Origin: Duganella sp. BJB480
GTDB taxonomy: Bacteria; Pseudomonadota; Gammaproteobacteria; Burkholderiales; Burkholderiaceae_D
Assembly (NCBI GenBank): GCA_003416985.1
Contig: QVIN01000001.1
Location: 930,001 to 994,000, forward strand
Reading direction: 5' to 3'
DNA length: 64,000 bases
The number at the start of each line of letters is the position of its first letter. Positions within the stretch are counted from its first letter, which is position 1. Under the pieces are notes generated by a model, which searched no databases, was not told the DNA's origin, and was given only the letters and a program-made list of their open reading frames with translations. Shown piece after piece: positions 54,011 through 63,342 of the stretch. A program made the translations under genes and the position numbers.

Positions 54011-56980
54011 ATGATGATCACGCGATTACCTGGCTATTGCCGCGCGGTGCTGGCTTGCTGCGTGCTGCTTTGCGGCGCCGCTGCGCCGACGACCTGCTGG
54101 TCGAACGGCGCTACGCCGCCCGCCATCAACCTGCATCACACCAGCTGGAGCGCGCGCGACGGCGCGCCGGAACTGATACTGTCGATGACGCAGACCAGCG
54201 ACGGCTGGCTGTGGCTGGGCGGGCCGGGCGGCTTGTATCGCTACGATGGCGTGCAGTTCGAGCAGTTCGCGCCGGTCAACGCGGCTTTGCCGACCAAAAA
54301 CGTCAGCCTGGTGAACGCGGTGGCGGGCGGCGGACTGTGGGTGGGCTATCGCACCGGCGGCGCCAGCTTCATCCAGCAGGGGCGGGTACGCAACTACGGC
54401 GTGCGGGACGGCTTGCCCGACCGCGCCGTCTGGGGCTTGGAGCTGGATGGCGGCGGACGCATGTGGGCGGCCACCTCGCAGGGCATGTTCTACCTGGAGC
54501 GCGACCGCTGGCGCAAGCCGGACAGTGCATGGGGCGTGGCGGACGGCCGCTACAAAACGCTGATGCGCGACCGCCACGGCGTGTTGTGGGCGCAGGGCGA
54601 TGCCGGCGTGTTTTCCCTCAAGCCGGGCGGGACGCGCTTCGCCAAGGCCGCCGTCGACAGCGGGCCCGGCGTGCTGTTCGAGCTCCCCGATGGCAACGTG
54701 GTGAGCTGGGATGCGTTGCATGGCCGCCTCAACCTGCTGACCGGCGCCCGCCCGAATACGGTGTACCGGCAATGGGGCGAACTGGGCGATCCTGGCAGCC
54801 TGCTGATCGACCGCCACGGCGATCTCTGGGTGGGGCAGCTGGAAGGGCTCGAATACCGCACCGCGCGGGGAACCGCGCTGGCGGCGCCGCGACAGGGCTT
54901 GAGCGGGCGCGCCGTGGCCGCCATCTTCGAGGACCGGGAGGGCGATATCTGGACCTCGACCTCAAGCGGGATCGACCGCTTTCGCCATCGGCGCGCGACC
55001 AGGCTGGATATTCCGGAAGCGGCCGTCGGCGGCGGGCTGCTTGCCGCCGACGACGGCGGGGTCTGGATCGGCGGCTATCATGTCGCCGCCAGCGGGACCG
55101 GCCAGGTCACCGCCAGGCCGCTCTGGACGCAGACCGGCGGCGTCTGGGACAACCTCCTGACCAGCCTGGCCCGCACCAGCGATGGCGCCATCTGGGGAGC
55201 AGGGTACGGGAACTTGCGGCGGATCCAGGGCAAGGACAGCCGGCTGGTGGACCTGCCCGCGGCGACCGGTGGCGTGAGGGTGCAGGCACTGCTGGCGGAC
55301 CGGGAGGACAGCGTGCTGGTGGCGCTGTTCCAGCAGGGCTTGTATCGCCATGGACCGCGGGGACAGTGGCAAAAAATCGGCGACGAGGGCGAAGTCAATG
55401 TGATGGCCAGCTCGGATGCCGCCGGACTCTGGATCGGCTACCACCCCGGCCTGCTGGTCCACGCGCAAGGCGCCGCGCGGCGCCGCTACGGCCCGGCCGA
55501 CGGCCTGATGCTGGGAACACTGATGGCGCTGCATCTGCACGGCCGGCACGTCTGGGCGGGCGGCGAGAAGGGCGTGGCCTTGTTCGGGGAGGACCGGTTC
55601 GACCGCCTCACCGGCGCCGACGGCGAAACCTTCGACGGCATCTCCGGCATCGTCGAACTGGCCAACGGCGATCTGTGGCTGAACGCCTTTTCCGGCCTGT
55701 TCCGCGTTGCCGGCGCCGAGGTGGCCGCGTTCGAACGGCAGCGCGACCACCGTGTGCGATACGAGCGGCTGGACCAGCTGGATGGCCTGGAGGGCAGCGC
55801 TCCCTACCTCAATCCCACGCCGTCGCTGGTGCTGGCGTCCGACGCGCGCCTGTGGGTCGCGCGCTCCACCGGCGTGTTCCTGCTGGATCCCGCCGAGCCG
55901 CTGCCGCCCACGCCGAGGCTGCCTGTCGTCGTCAAGACGCTGGGGCCGCCGGGCGACAGCCAGGCGCTGCGCCAGCCTGCGCGTTTTGCGCCGGGCCGTT
56001 CCGCGCTGCAGGTCGACTACACCGTGCCCGCGCTGGCGATGCCGGAACGCCTGCGCTTCCGCTATCGCCTGCAGGAGGTGGACGCGGCGTGGCAGGAGGC
56101 GGGCGCGCGCCGCAGCGCCTACTACAGCAACCTCGCGCCCGGCGATTACCACTTCAGCGTCGCCGCGACCGACTACAACGGCCGGTGGTCGGATGCCGTC
56201 ACCACGGTGGAATTCTCGATCGCGCCGCTCGCCACGCAGACCTGGTGGTTCAAGGCGCTGTGCGTGTTCGGCCTGCTCTCGGCCGCCTACCTCGTGTATC
56301 GATGGCGCATCGCGCGCCTGGGCCGGCAGATGGCCGTCCGCCTGCAGGAGCGGATCAACGAGCGCGAGCGGATCGCCAGGGAGTTGCACGACACGCTGCT
56401 GCAGTCGGTGCAGGCGCTGGTGCTGCATGTGCATGCCGCGCTGATGAAATTGCCGGCGCGGGATGCGGCGCGGTTGCAGATCGAAACCGCGCTGCGGCAG
56501 GCCGACGAGGTGCTCGACGAGGGACGCGAGCGGATCCGCGACCTGCGCGGCGAAGACGCCGGCAAGCCGAGTTTCGCCGACGCGGTGCTGGCGGCGGCGG
56601 CGCGCCTGCGGCACGGCGATGCCGAGCCGGTCCGCCTGGTCGTTTCCGGCACCGTCCGCCGCCTCGACGCGACCATCTACGACGAGGCGCTGGCGATCCT
56701 CACCGAGGCGCTGGCGAACGCCTGCAAGCATGCCGGGGCGTGCCGGATAGAAGTTCAACTGCACTACGGCAGGCGGGCATTCCGCTGTATCCTGAGCGAC
56801 AACGGCGCCGGCATTCCCGCCGACGTGCTCAGCGAGGGAGGCCGCCGCAACCACTGGGGCATGCGCGGGATGTACGAGCGCGCGGCCGGGATAGGCGCCA
56901 GCCTGGCGGTGCGCAGCCGCGAAGGCAGCGGCACCGCGTGGCAGCTGGACGTTCCGGCGGCGCTGGCATATACCCGATAG
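54011..56980 (+). CDS. Two-component regulator propeller sensor kinase (Reg_prop–Y_Y_Y–HisKA_3)
   Basis: The 989-residue protein has a signal peptide, about two seven-bladed propeller domains (about 45–630, with repeats like DGWLWLGGPGGLYRYDG), a Y_Y_Y domain (about 660–740), one membrane segment (about 744–765), a HisKA_3 domain with phospho-histidine 793 (ARELHDTLLQSVQALVLHVHA), and a HATPase domain ending near residue 985. This layout is typical of large sensors of polymeric carbohydrates or other extracellular ligands. The NarL-type regulator follows. No strong ribosome site precedes the start. Confidence 0.9.
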   Translation: MMITRLPGYCRAVLACCVLLCGAAAPTTCWSNGATPPAINLHHTSWSARDGAPELILSMTQTSDGWLWLGGPGGLYRYDGVQFEQFAPVNAALPTKNVSLVNAVAGGGLWVGYRTGGASFIQQGRVRNYGVRDGLPDRAVWGLELDGGGRMWAATSQGMFYLERDRWRKPDSAWGVADGRYKTLMRDRHGVLWAQGDAGVFSLKPGGTRFAKAAVDSGPGVLFELPDGNVVSWDALHGRLNLLTGARPNTVYRQWGELGDPGSLLIDRHGDLWVGQLEGLEYRTARGTALAAPRQGLSGRAVAAIFEDREGDIWTSTSSGIDRFRHRRATRLDIPEAAVGGGLLAADDGGVWIGGYHVAASGTGQVTARPLWTQTGGVWDNLLTSLARTSDGAIWGAGYGNLRRIQGKDSRLVDLPAATGGVRVQALLADREDSVLVALFQQGLYRHGPRGQWQKIGDEGEVNVMASSDAAGLWIGYHPGLLVHAQGAARRRYGPADGLMLGTLMALHLHGRHVWAGGEKGVALFGEDRFDRLTGADGETFDGISGIVELANGDLWLNAFSGLFRVAGAEVAAFERQRDHRVRYERLDQLDGLEGSAPYLNPTPSLVLASDARLWVARSTGVFLLDPAEPLPPTPRLPVVVKTLGPPGDSQALRQPARFAPGRSALQVDYTVPALAMPERLRFRYRLQEVDAAWQEAGARRSAYYSNLAPGDYHFSVAATDYNGRWSDAVTTVEFSIAPLATQTWWFKALCVFGLLSAAYLVYRWRIARLGRQMAVRLQERINERERIARELHDTLLQSVQALVLHVHAALMKLPARDAARLQIETALRQADEVLDEGRERIRDLRGEDAGKPSFADAVLAAAARLRHGDAEPVRLVVSGTVRRLDATIYDEALAILTEALANACKHAGACRIEVQLHYGRRAFRCILSDNGAGIPADVLSEGGRRNHWGMRGMYERAAGIGASLAVRSREGSGTAWQLDVPAALAYTR

Positions 56981-56984
56981 TGTG
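56968..56984 (+). promoter_or_regulatory. Motif copy B (TACCCGATAGTGTG)
   Basis: This copy overlaps the kinase stop codon and lies 56 bases before the regulator start. It shares TAC.CGATAG.G.G with copies A and C. Confidence 0.55.
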
Positions 56985-57039
56985 ATGCGCGGCGCCGCCG
57001 CAGGTGCTACGTTCGCGCGACAATTACAGGAGCATAGTC

Positions 57040-57666
57040 ATGGAGAGTGGCCAGATCAGCGTCATGATCGCCGACGATCATCCCTTGATGCGCGGCGGGA
57101 TCGCTGCGGTGCTGTCGTCCAATCCGCGCTTCTCGGTGGTGGCCGAGGCGGAGGACGGCGACAGCGCCGTCGAACAATATCAACGTTGGCGCCCGGACGT
57201 CACGCTGATGGATCTGCAGATGCCCGGATTGAACGGCATCGAGGCCACCAGCGCGATCCGCCGCATCGACCCCGAGGCCCGCATCATCATCCTGACCACG
57301 TTCGGCGGCGACGTGCAGGTGGCGCGCGGGCTGAAGGCGGGCGCGACCGGCTACGTGCTGAAGAACCTGGCCCGCACGGTGCTGGGCGACTACATCCTTT
57401 CGGTGCATGCAGGCCGGCGGCTGTTGCCGCCGCCGGTCGCGGCCAGCCTGGCGAACAGCTTCCAGCTCGACGCGTTGAGCAAGCGCGAGATCGAAGTGCT
57501 GCGGCTGGTGGGGGAGGGCAATTCGAACCAGCGCGTGGCCGACCAGCTGGGCCTGAGCGAGGACACCATCAAGGCCCACATGAAAGCCATCCTGCAGAAG
57601 CTCGATGCGCGCGACCGCACCCACGCGGTGATGATCGCCCTGCGCCGCGGCTACTGGGAAAGCTGA
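57040..57666 (+). CDS. Response regulator, NarL/FixJ family
   Basis: The 208-residue protein has a receiver domain (VMIADDHPLMRGG, phospho-aspartate in VTLMDLQMPG, lysine in YVLKNL) and a LuxR-type helix-turn-helix (LSKREIEVLRLVGEGNSNQRVADQLGLSEDTIKAHMKAIL). AGGAG lies nine bases before the ATG. It pairs with the propeller kinase, 59 bases upstream. It is the likely binder of the motif seen at 53936, 56968 and 57671. Confidence 0.93.
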   Translation: MESGQISVMIADDHPLMRGGIAAVLSSNPRFSVVAEAEDGDSAVEQYQRWRPDVTLMDLQMPGLNGIEATSAIRRIDPEARIIILTTFGGDVQVARGLKAGATGYVLKNLARTVLGDYILSVHAGRRLLPPPVAASLANSFQLDALSKREIEVLRLVGEGNSNQRVADQLGLSEDTIKAHMKAILQKLDARDRTHAVMIALRRGYWES

Positions 57667-57670
57667 GGAA

Positions 57671-57687
57671 CAATACACGATAGGGCG
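57671..57687 (+). promoter_or_regulatory. Motif copy C (TACACGATAGGGCG)
   Basis: This copy lies 89 bases before the first secreted-protein gene and just after the regulator stop. It shares TAC.CGATAG.G.G with copies A and B. Confidence 0.6.
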
Positions 57688-57717
57688 AACCGAACACCGA
57701 CTTATGGCGGAGCGACC

Positions 57718-57741
57718 GGCACGGTATCCCGTGCCTATACT
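57718..57741 (+). promoter_or_regulatory. Perfect dyad GGCACGG-TATC-CCGTGCC abutting a TATACT -10
   Basis: The inverted repeat at 57718–57735 is followed at once by TATACT (57736–57741), 35 bases before the secreted-protein start. A dyad within the promoter spacer could be a binding site for a second regulator. Confidence 0.5.
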
Positions 57742-57776
57742 GCATTTTTGCCATCAAGTGAAAGGAAGGTATCGCC

Positions 57777-58991
57777 ATGAACATCCCATGCCGCTTGTTG
57801 TTGAGCCTACTCTTCGCGGCCGGCGCGGTCCACGCGGCACCGGCCATCCAGTCGGCCGGTAAGCTAAGTTTCGGCGATGCGCGGACGCTGTTTGTCGCCG
57901 ACTGGAAGGGCGCCCGCATCTTCGCGCTGCAGGTGCCCGCGCCCACCGCGCCGGCCGGCAAGCCGTTCAACCTGAAGGACGTGCAGGCGCCGATCGCCAA
58001 GGCGCTTGGCGTGGCGCCGGCGGCGCTGCGCTTCGAGGACCTGGCCGTGCAGCCGGACAGCGAACTGGCCTACGTGGCGCTGACCGTGCGCGGCGCCCAC
58101 GGCCAGGGCAGGCCGGCTATCGTCAGCATCGACGCGGCGGGCAAGGTCCGGCGGCTGGATCTGGCCAAGGCTACGGGCTCGGCCGCGATCACCGATGCGC
58201 CGGCGGCCGACGTCGCATTCTGGCGCGACCTGCCGCAACAGACGCTGACCGTGACCGACATGCGCTACTACCAGAACAAGCTGTACGTGGCCGGGCTGTC
58301 GAACCGCAGCTTCGCCTCGACCTTGCGGGTGTACGACTATCCGTTCAGCGGCAAGGCCAGCGCCACCACGGTCGAGATGTACCATCCGGTGCACAACCAG
58401 ATCGAGACCCGTGCGCCCATCCGCAGCATGACGGTGATGACCCTCGGCGGCGAGCCGACGCTGGTGGCGGCCTACACCTGCACGCCGCTGGTGACCATCC
58501 CGCTCAAGGATTTGAAGGACGGCGCGCATATCGTCGCCCGGACGGTGGGGGAACTGGGCTGGGGCAGCGCGCCCAACGGCCTGGTGAGCTTCAGGGTGGG
58601 CGATGCGGAGTATGCCTTGCTGGTCAACTCCAGCCGGTCGGCCGACCTCCTGAGCGCCGCCGATCTTGCCGGCGCCGCCGCCGCGCCGGGCTTGAATACG
58701 CCGATCGACTGGCCGGCCAAGCCCTACCTCGGCGTCAGGGCGGTCATGGCTCCCTTGTCGGCGGTGATGCGGATCGATAACCTGAATCCGCAATTGCTGC
58801 TGGCGTTGCGCCGCTCGGACGCCGGCGGCGAGATGCAGCTGGTGTCGATCCCCAAGGGCGGCTACCTGCGCCTGAGCGACTTCGTCAACGAGTACGATTT
58901 CCCCGACTACCGTTATCCGGACGGCGACAAATTCCGCGACTTCCATAAATATGCGCGCACCATCGAGGGCTATCCTGAACTGGCCCGCTAG
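57777..58991 (+). CDS. Secreted protein of unknown function, propeller-like
   Basis: The 404-residue protein has a signal peptide (MNIPCRLLLSLLFAAGAVHA) and repeated blade-like segments (TLFVADWKGARIFALQVP, SELAYVALTVRG, NKLYVAGLSN) that suggest a beta-propeller. No catalytic motif is recognised. AAGGAAGG lies before the start. The gene follows the propeller kinase–NarL system and is preceded by motif copy C, so it is a probable target. It overlaps the next gene by 41 bases. Confidence 0.75.
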   Translation: MNIPCRLLLSLLFAAGAVHAAPAIQSAGKLSFGDARTLFVADWKGARIFALQVPAPTAPAGKPFNLKDVQAPIAKALGVAPAALRFEDLAVQPDSELAYVALTVRGAHGQGRPAIVSIDAAGKVRRLDLAKATGSAAITDAPAADVAFWRDLPQQTLTVTDMRYYQNKLYVAGLSNRSFASTLRVYDYPFSGKASATTVEMYHPVHNQIETRAPIRSMTVMTLGGEPTLVAAYTCTPLVTIPLKDLKDGAHIVARTVGELGWGSAPNGLVSFRVGDAEYALLVNSSRSADLLSAADLAGAAAAPGLNTPIDWPAKPYLGVRAVMAPLSAVMRIDNLNPQLLLALRRSDAGGEMQLVSIPKGGYLRLSDFVNEYDFPDYRYPDGDKFRDFHKYARTIEGYPELAR

Positions 58992-59727
58992 CGCGGCCTT
59001 GCTGGCCTTGGCGCTGGTGCCGGGTCCGGCGCCGGCCGGCGCCAGCGTGACGCCCTCGGGACCGGCGGTGGCCGAAAACCTGCTGCGCATCGAGCTGCGC
59101 TTCGACCGGCCATTGACGGCGCCGCTGGACATGGCCCATGTCACGCTGCTTGACAGCGCCGGCGCCCCCATCCCCGACGCCTTTCTCGACCTGCCGCTGG
59201 CCGACCGCAGCGGCACGCGGGCCACGCTGCTCCTGCATCCAGGCCGCATCAAGCGCGGGGTCGGACCCAACATGGCGCTGGGGCCGGCCTTGCGCAGCGG
59301 CGAGCCGGTGAGGTTGCGCATCGACGATCCGCAACTCGGCCGGCCGCTGGAGCGGCGCTGGCAGGTGACGGCGCCGCTGCGCCAGCGCATCGATCCGCAA
59401 CAATGGACGGTGCAAACGGCCAGGCGTGGCGGCCGGCAGCCGCTGCGCGTCATCATGCCGGCCGCGCTGGATGGCGCCGCCACGGAACAGATTGCCGTGC
59501 AGGGGCCGGACGGGCTGCGGCTGCCCGGCACCGCCACGCTCGCGGCGGGCGAGCGCGAATGGCGTTTCACGCCGGCGCGGAACTGGCGTCCCGGCGCCTA
59601 TCTGCTGCGCATCCATCCACAGCTCGAAGACCCGCAGGGCAATCGCCTGTGTTCGGCGTTTGAGCAGGACGCGCAAAGCGCCCGGCGGTGCGAGGCCGAA
59701 GGCAAGCTGGGCTTCTTAATCGACTGA
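58951..59727 (+). CDS. Secreted protein of unknown function, Ig-like domains
   Basis: The 258-residue protein has a hydrophobic N-terminal signal (about residues 10–30) and two regions resembling bacterial Ig-like (SbsA/Big_5-type) folds, with ENLLRIELRFDRPLTAPLDM and NWRPGAYLLRIHPQLEDPQGN as typical strands. It overlaps the preceding gene by 41 bases, so the two are expressed and probably work together outside the cytoplasm. No enzyme motif is seen. Confidence 0.72.
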   Translation: MRAPSRAILNWPASAALLALALVPGPAPAGASVTPSGPAVAENLLRIELRFDRPLTAPLDMAHVTLLDSAGAPIPDAFLDLPLADRSGTRATLLLHPGRIKRGVGPNMALGPALRSGEPVRLRIDDPQLGRPLERRWQVTAPLRQRIDPQQWTVQTARRGGRQPLRVIMPAALDGAATEQIAVQGPDGLRLPGTATLAAGEREWRFTPARNWRPGAYLLRIHPQLEDPQGNRLCSAFEQDAQSARRCEAEGKLGFLID

Positions 59728-59888
59728 CTTGGCTTCGCGCCGTTTTCCCCTCCTTGATTCGAAAGCTCGAGCACGATGTTGCTTTCGATTGGCTTTTTAA
59801 CAACAGTTATTTGCCCAATTGATGCGGATATCTGATTAAAAAACAAATCTTGCTTTGAGTGTAAGCCAGGTTGTGAGAGATTACCTTC

Positions 59889-59924
59889 TGTCAAACATTT
59901 TGTTTATGACAACCATTTTTGACA
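59889..59924. promoter_or_regulatory. Inverted TGTCAAA/TTTGACA pair in the TonB receptor upstream region
   Basis: TGTCAAA (59889–59895) and TTTGACA (59918–59924) form an inverted repeat; the right arm contains TTGACA, a possible -35, with a weak AATAAC -10 16 bases on. The AT-rich gap 59728–59977 holds no gene. Confidence 0.4.
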
Positions 59925-59977
59925 AAATTTACGTAATTTTAATAACACGTCAAAATAAATCTTCAGGAGGGGTAATT

Positions 59978-62875
59978 TTGCAAAACCACATGAAACTGAA
60001 ACCCAGTGCCATCGCCATCGCGTTGGCGCTGGCCTATGCGCCTGCCCTCCATGCCCAGCAGGCCGCAGGCAAGGAAATGGAAACTGTCTACATCACCGGT
60101 TCGAACTTGAAGCGGGTCGGCAAGGAGGGTGAATCGCCGGTCCAGGTCATCACCGCGGCGGATATCAAAATCAGCGGTGCCGCGACGGTCGCTGAACTGA
60201 TGCGTACTGTGCCGTCGATGGGTACCGACAACAACTATGACACCAACGATGGCGGGTTCTCGCGCGGCGTTTCGACCGCCTCGCTGCGCGGCCTGTCGTC
60301 GACCTCGACCCTGATCCTGCTGAACGGCCGCCGCATGACGCCATCGGCCTATGCCGACCCGAACGACGGCAATTCCACGCTGTATGATTTGAACAGCATT
60401 CCGTTATCGGCGCTGGACCGGGTCGAGATCCTCAAGGATGGCGCCTCGGCCGTCTACGGCTCCGACGCGATCGGTGGCGTGATCAATTTCATCACCAAGA
60501 GCAATTACGAGGGCCTGCAGCTCGGCGTCCGTGCCGGCGCCAATGACGACCGCCGCTTCGGCAAACGCGGCGCCAGCGCGTTCTGGGGCAAGGGCGACAT
60601 CGACAAGGACGGCTACAACGTGTTTGTCGCCGCCGACATCTCCAAGCGCGACCGTGTCCGACGCTCCGATGCGACCGATATCGAAGTCGATCAATACAAG
60701 CTGCTGAACGGCCGCTTCGCCACCAACTACGGCAGTACCGTGTCGCGCCACGCGTCGTTCTATCGCGAGAAGTCGCCGGGGTCGCTGGACTTCGCCGTGT
60801 CGCGGGCGGATGCCGCCACCCGTCTGATCACCAAGCTGGACTGCGACCCGTCGCAGCAGCTGGTCGGTACCCGCGCCATGGGCTTGTCCAAGGCAAGCGT
60901 GTTCGTCGGCCGTAGCTTCTGCAACTACGACGCCACGCAGTTCCTGGAAGGTCAAAGCGCCGGCAACGACGGCAACATCATGAGCCGAGGCGTGCTCAAG
61001 CTCGGTGCCAACACACGCGCCTTCGCCGAGGTGGCGTTCAGCCGTACCGAGCGGAACTACACGGGCACGCCGATCACGCTGGACCAAACATCGACGATGA
61101 ACTTCACGGCCACCGGCGTGGGCGCTCCATTCCAGGTGGTTCTGCCGATCGGCCATCCGGACAATCCGTTCCCGGACGCGCGCGCCTCGATTGGCTACCG
61201 CTTTGAAAATCTGCGCGGCGGCACGCAGAACATCAACAAGGGCGTTCGCGCGCTGGTCGGCCTGGAAGGCAGCTGGAACACCTGGGACTGGAGCACCGGC
61301 CTGCTGTGGAACCAGTCGACCAAGGACGACATCACCTACGGCCGCCTGTATCTGCCGACGCTGCGCAAGCTGAACAGCGGCACTTCGCTGGCCGCGCTGG
61401 CCGCCGATCCCACCTTGTCGCACGACGTCACCAGCGACAACAAAGCCTCCATCCTGCAGTGGGATGCCAAGGCCAACACGGAGTTTGGCAGCTTGCCGGG
61501 CGGCCCGATGGCGCTGGCGCTTGGCGCCGAGGTACGTCGCGAAAAAATCAACCTGCACCCTGATCCGCTGGTCGCTTCCGGCCAGATCTTCGGATTGGCG
61601 AACACGGTCATTGATAGTCAGCGCGACGTCAAGTCGGCGTTCGTCGAGCTGCGTACGCCATTGTTGAAGAATCTGGAATTCGACTTTGCCGGCCGTCTCG
61701 ACAAATACCCAGGCATCAAGACCAACTTCGTGCCCAAGGTTGGCGGCAAATGGACCGTGAGCGACTCGGTCGCCCTACGCGGCACCTATGCGCGTGGCTT
61801 CCGCGCACCAGGCCTGACTCAGGTATCACCGGGCGGTGCGCAGTTCTTCTTGAGGAATATCTACGATCCGCGGCGTTGCGAAACCGATGAAAGCACGCCG
61901 AAGCCGGGCGCCACCGAGGTCGATTGTAACAAGACAATAGCCGGCACCGGCGGCGCCAATCCTGACCTGGTGCCGGAAAAAGCCAAGAGCTACTCGCTGG
62001 GCCTGATTGTCTCGCCAACCAACAATATCGACGTGGTGATCGATATGTGGCGCATACGCAAAACCGGTGAAGTGATCCTCGGTTCGGCTTTCGACGCGCT
62101 GAAGAACGAGGACAAGGCTCCAGGTAACATCGTTCGCGATCCCAACCCGGTCAACTGGGTCACCGACGCTAACGGCAATGCGGTACCGAACAGCGGTCCG
62201 TTGTTGATGGTCCGCGAACCATGGATTAACCAGGGTGCGAGCGAAGTGAAGGGTATCGACCTTGAACTGCGCCATCGCTTGAATATGGGGGCGTGGGGCT
62301 CGTTGAGCAGCAAATTGAGCTCGACGTACACCTCGCACTATTCGATCGCCGCCAAGGATGGCGATATCGAACACGACCTGGCAGGCAGCAATGCCGGTAC
62401 CACCGACTGGGCGATCAGCAGCAGCCTGGACATTCCACGCTGGAAGAGCACCTTGTCGACCTCGTGGACCCTGGGCGATCATGCCGTTTCCGCCAACGTC
62501 AATTATGTGGGGCCGGTATCGCTGCTGCGCCGCTACGACGGCAAGGACACGTTCGCCCAACCGTTCTGCCACTACGGCACGCCGAAGCCAACCGATGCCG
62601 AGCCAGACCGCGACGCAACCGTGCCGCTGTACGAGAACTACTATCCGGACTGCGCGGTCAACAGCTGGACCACGGTGGGTGTGGGTTACACCTACACCGG
62701 CTTCAAGAACTTGTCGCTCAGCCTGAATATTCAGAATCTGTTCGACAAGAAGGCGCCATACGATCCACGTTACGGCGTGAGCACCGCGGCGTCGCCGCTG
62801 GCGGGCTACAACGAAGGCCTGCATAGCAACCAGGGGCGCTACTTCACCTTCAGCGCGAACTACACGTTCTATTGA
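59978..62875 (+). CDS. TonB-dependent receptor
   Basis: The protein is 965 residues from a TTG start at 59978, which is seven bases after AGGAGG; an ATG at 59990 is the alternative. It has a signal peptide (cleavage near HAQQA), a plug domain (VYITGSNLKRVGKEGESPVQVITAADI, VEILKDGASAVYGSDAIGGVINF) and a barrel ending YFTFSANYTFY. The plug belongs to the group often annotated as carbohydrate or peptide receptors in Gram-negative bacteria. It follows two secreted proteins of unknown role, 250 bases away, and has its own terminator. Confidence 0.9.
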   Translation: MQNHMKLKPSAIAIALALAYAPALHAQQAAGKEMETVYITGSNLKRVGKEGESPVQVITAADIKISGAATVAELMRTVPSMGTDNNYDTNDGGFSRGVSTASLRGLSSTSTLILLNGRRMTPSAYADPNDGNSTLYDLNSIPLSALDRVEILKDGASAVYGSDAIGGVINFITKSNYEGLQLGVRAGANDDRRFGKRGASAFWGKGDIDKDGYNVFVAADISKRDRVRRSDATDIEVDQYKLLNGRFATNYGSTVSRHASFYREKSPGSLDFAVSRADAATRLITKLDCDPSQQLVGTRAMGLSKASVFVGRSFCNYDATQFLEGQSAGNDGNIMSRGVLKLGANTRAFAEVAFSRTERNYTGTPITLDQTSTMNFTATGVGAPFQVVLPIGHPDNPFPDARASIGYRFENLRGGTQNINKGVRALVGLEGSWNTWDWSTGLLWNQSTKDDITYGRLYLPTLRKLNSGTSLAALAADPTLSHDVTSDNKASILQWDAKANTEFGSLPGGPMALALGAEVRREKINLHPDPLVASGQIFGLANTVIDSQRDVKSAFVELRTPLLKNLEFDFAGRLDKYPGIKTNFVPKVGGKWTVSDSVALRGTYARGFRAPGLTQVSPGGAQFFLRNIYDPRRCETDESTPKPGATEVDCNKTIAGTGGANPDLVPEKAKSYSLGLIVSPTNNIDVVIDMWRIRKTGEVILGSAFDALKNEDKAPGNIVRDPNPVNWVTDANGNAVPNSGPLLMVREPWINQGASEVKGIDLELRHRLNMGAWGSLSSKLSSTYTSHYSIAAKDGDIEHDLAGSNAGTTDWAISSSLDIPRWKSTLSTSWTLGDHAVSANVNYVGPVSLLRRYDGKDTFAQPFCHYGTPKPTDAEPDRDATVPLYENYYPDCAVNSWTTVGVGYTYTGFKNLSLSLNIQNLFDKKAPYDPRYGVSTAASPLAGYNEGLHSNQGRYFTFSANYTFY

Positions 62876-62900
62876 TCGCTGAGCGGGACTGAGGTACGCA

Positions 62901-62933
62901 AAGACCAGGCATTCCGTGCCTGGTCTTTTTTTT
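62901..62933 (+). terminator. Intrinsic terminator after the TonB receptor
   Basis: A perfect 11-bp stem (AAGACCAGGCA / TGCCTGGTCTT) with a TTCCG loop is followed by eight T. Confidence 0.94.
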
Positions 62934-62943
62934 GGGCATGCGT

Positions 62944-63342
62944 TTAAACCGGACAGTTCAACATCCACTGAACACCGAACTGGTCGGTCAGCTTGCCGTA
63001 GTAGTCGCCCCAGACCTGCATCGCGAGCGGCGTGGTGACCGTGCCGCCCTCCGCCAGGCGCGCGAAGAGCTGCTCGGTCTGGCCGGGGTCGTTCATCTGC
63101 AGGATGTGCGCGGAGCCGCGCATCGGTTCCGCGTCGTCGTTGTCGGACGCATAGAACAAGACGCCCGGCCCTTCGAACTGCGCGTGCATGATCTTGTCGC
63201 GCATGGCTTCATTGGGCACCGGCATGCCGTCGACGCCAAAGCGCAGCACCTCGGTCACCTGGCCGAGGCCGCAGCGGGCGTAAAAGTCCAGCGCCTGCTC
63301 GCAGGTCGTGGTGAAGAACAGGTAGTTGGCGAGTTTCATCAT
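62944..63342 (-). CDS. VOC-family protein (PhnB/glyoxalase-like)
   Basis: The 132-residue protein has the paired beta-alpha-beta-beta-beta modules of the vicinal oxygen chelate fold, as in PhnB-like proteins: YLFFTTTCEQALDFYARCGL at the start and VWGDYYGKLTDQFGVQWMLN at the end. No substrate is known for this group. It overlaps the tautomerase-like gene by four bases (ATGA), so the two are co-expressed. Confidence 0.87.
   Translation of the reverse strand: MMKLANYLFFTTTCEQALDFYARCGLGQVTEVLRFGVDGMPVPNEAMRDKIMHAQFEGPGVLFYASDNDDAEPMRGSAHILQMNDPGQTEQLFARLAEGGTVTTPLAMQVWGDYYGKLTDQFGVQWMLNCPV

Noticed and set aside
59906..59924. ATGACAAC sequence upstream of the third TonB receptor, similar to the left half of the LacI-type operator
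   Set aside because: The right half does not match without a two-base insertion, so it is not counted as a fourth operator copy.
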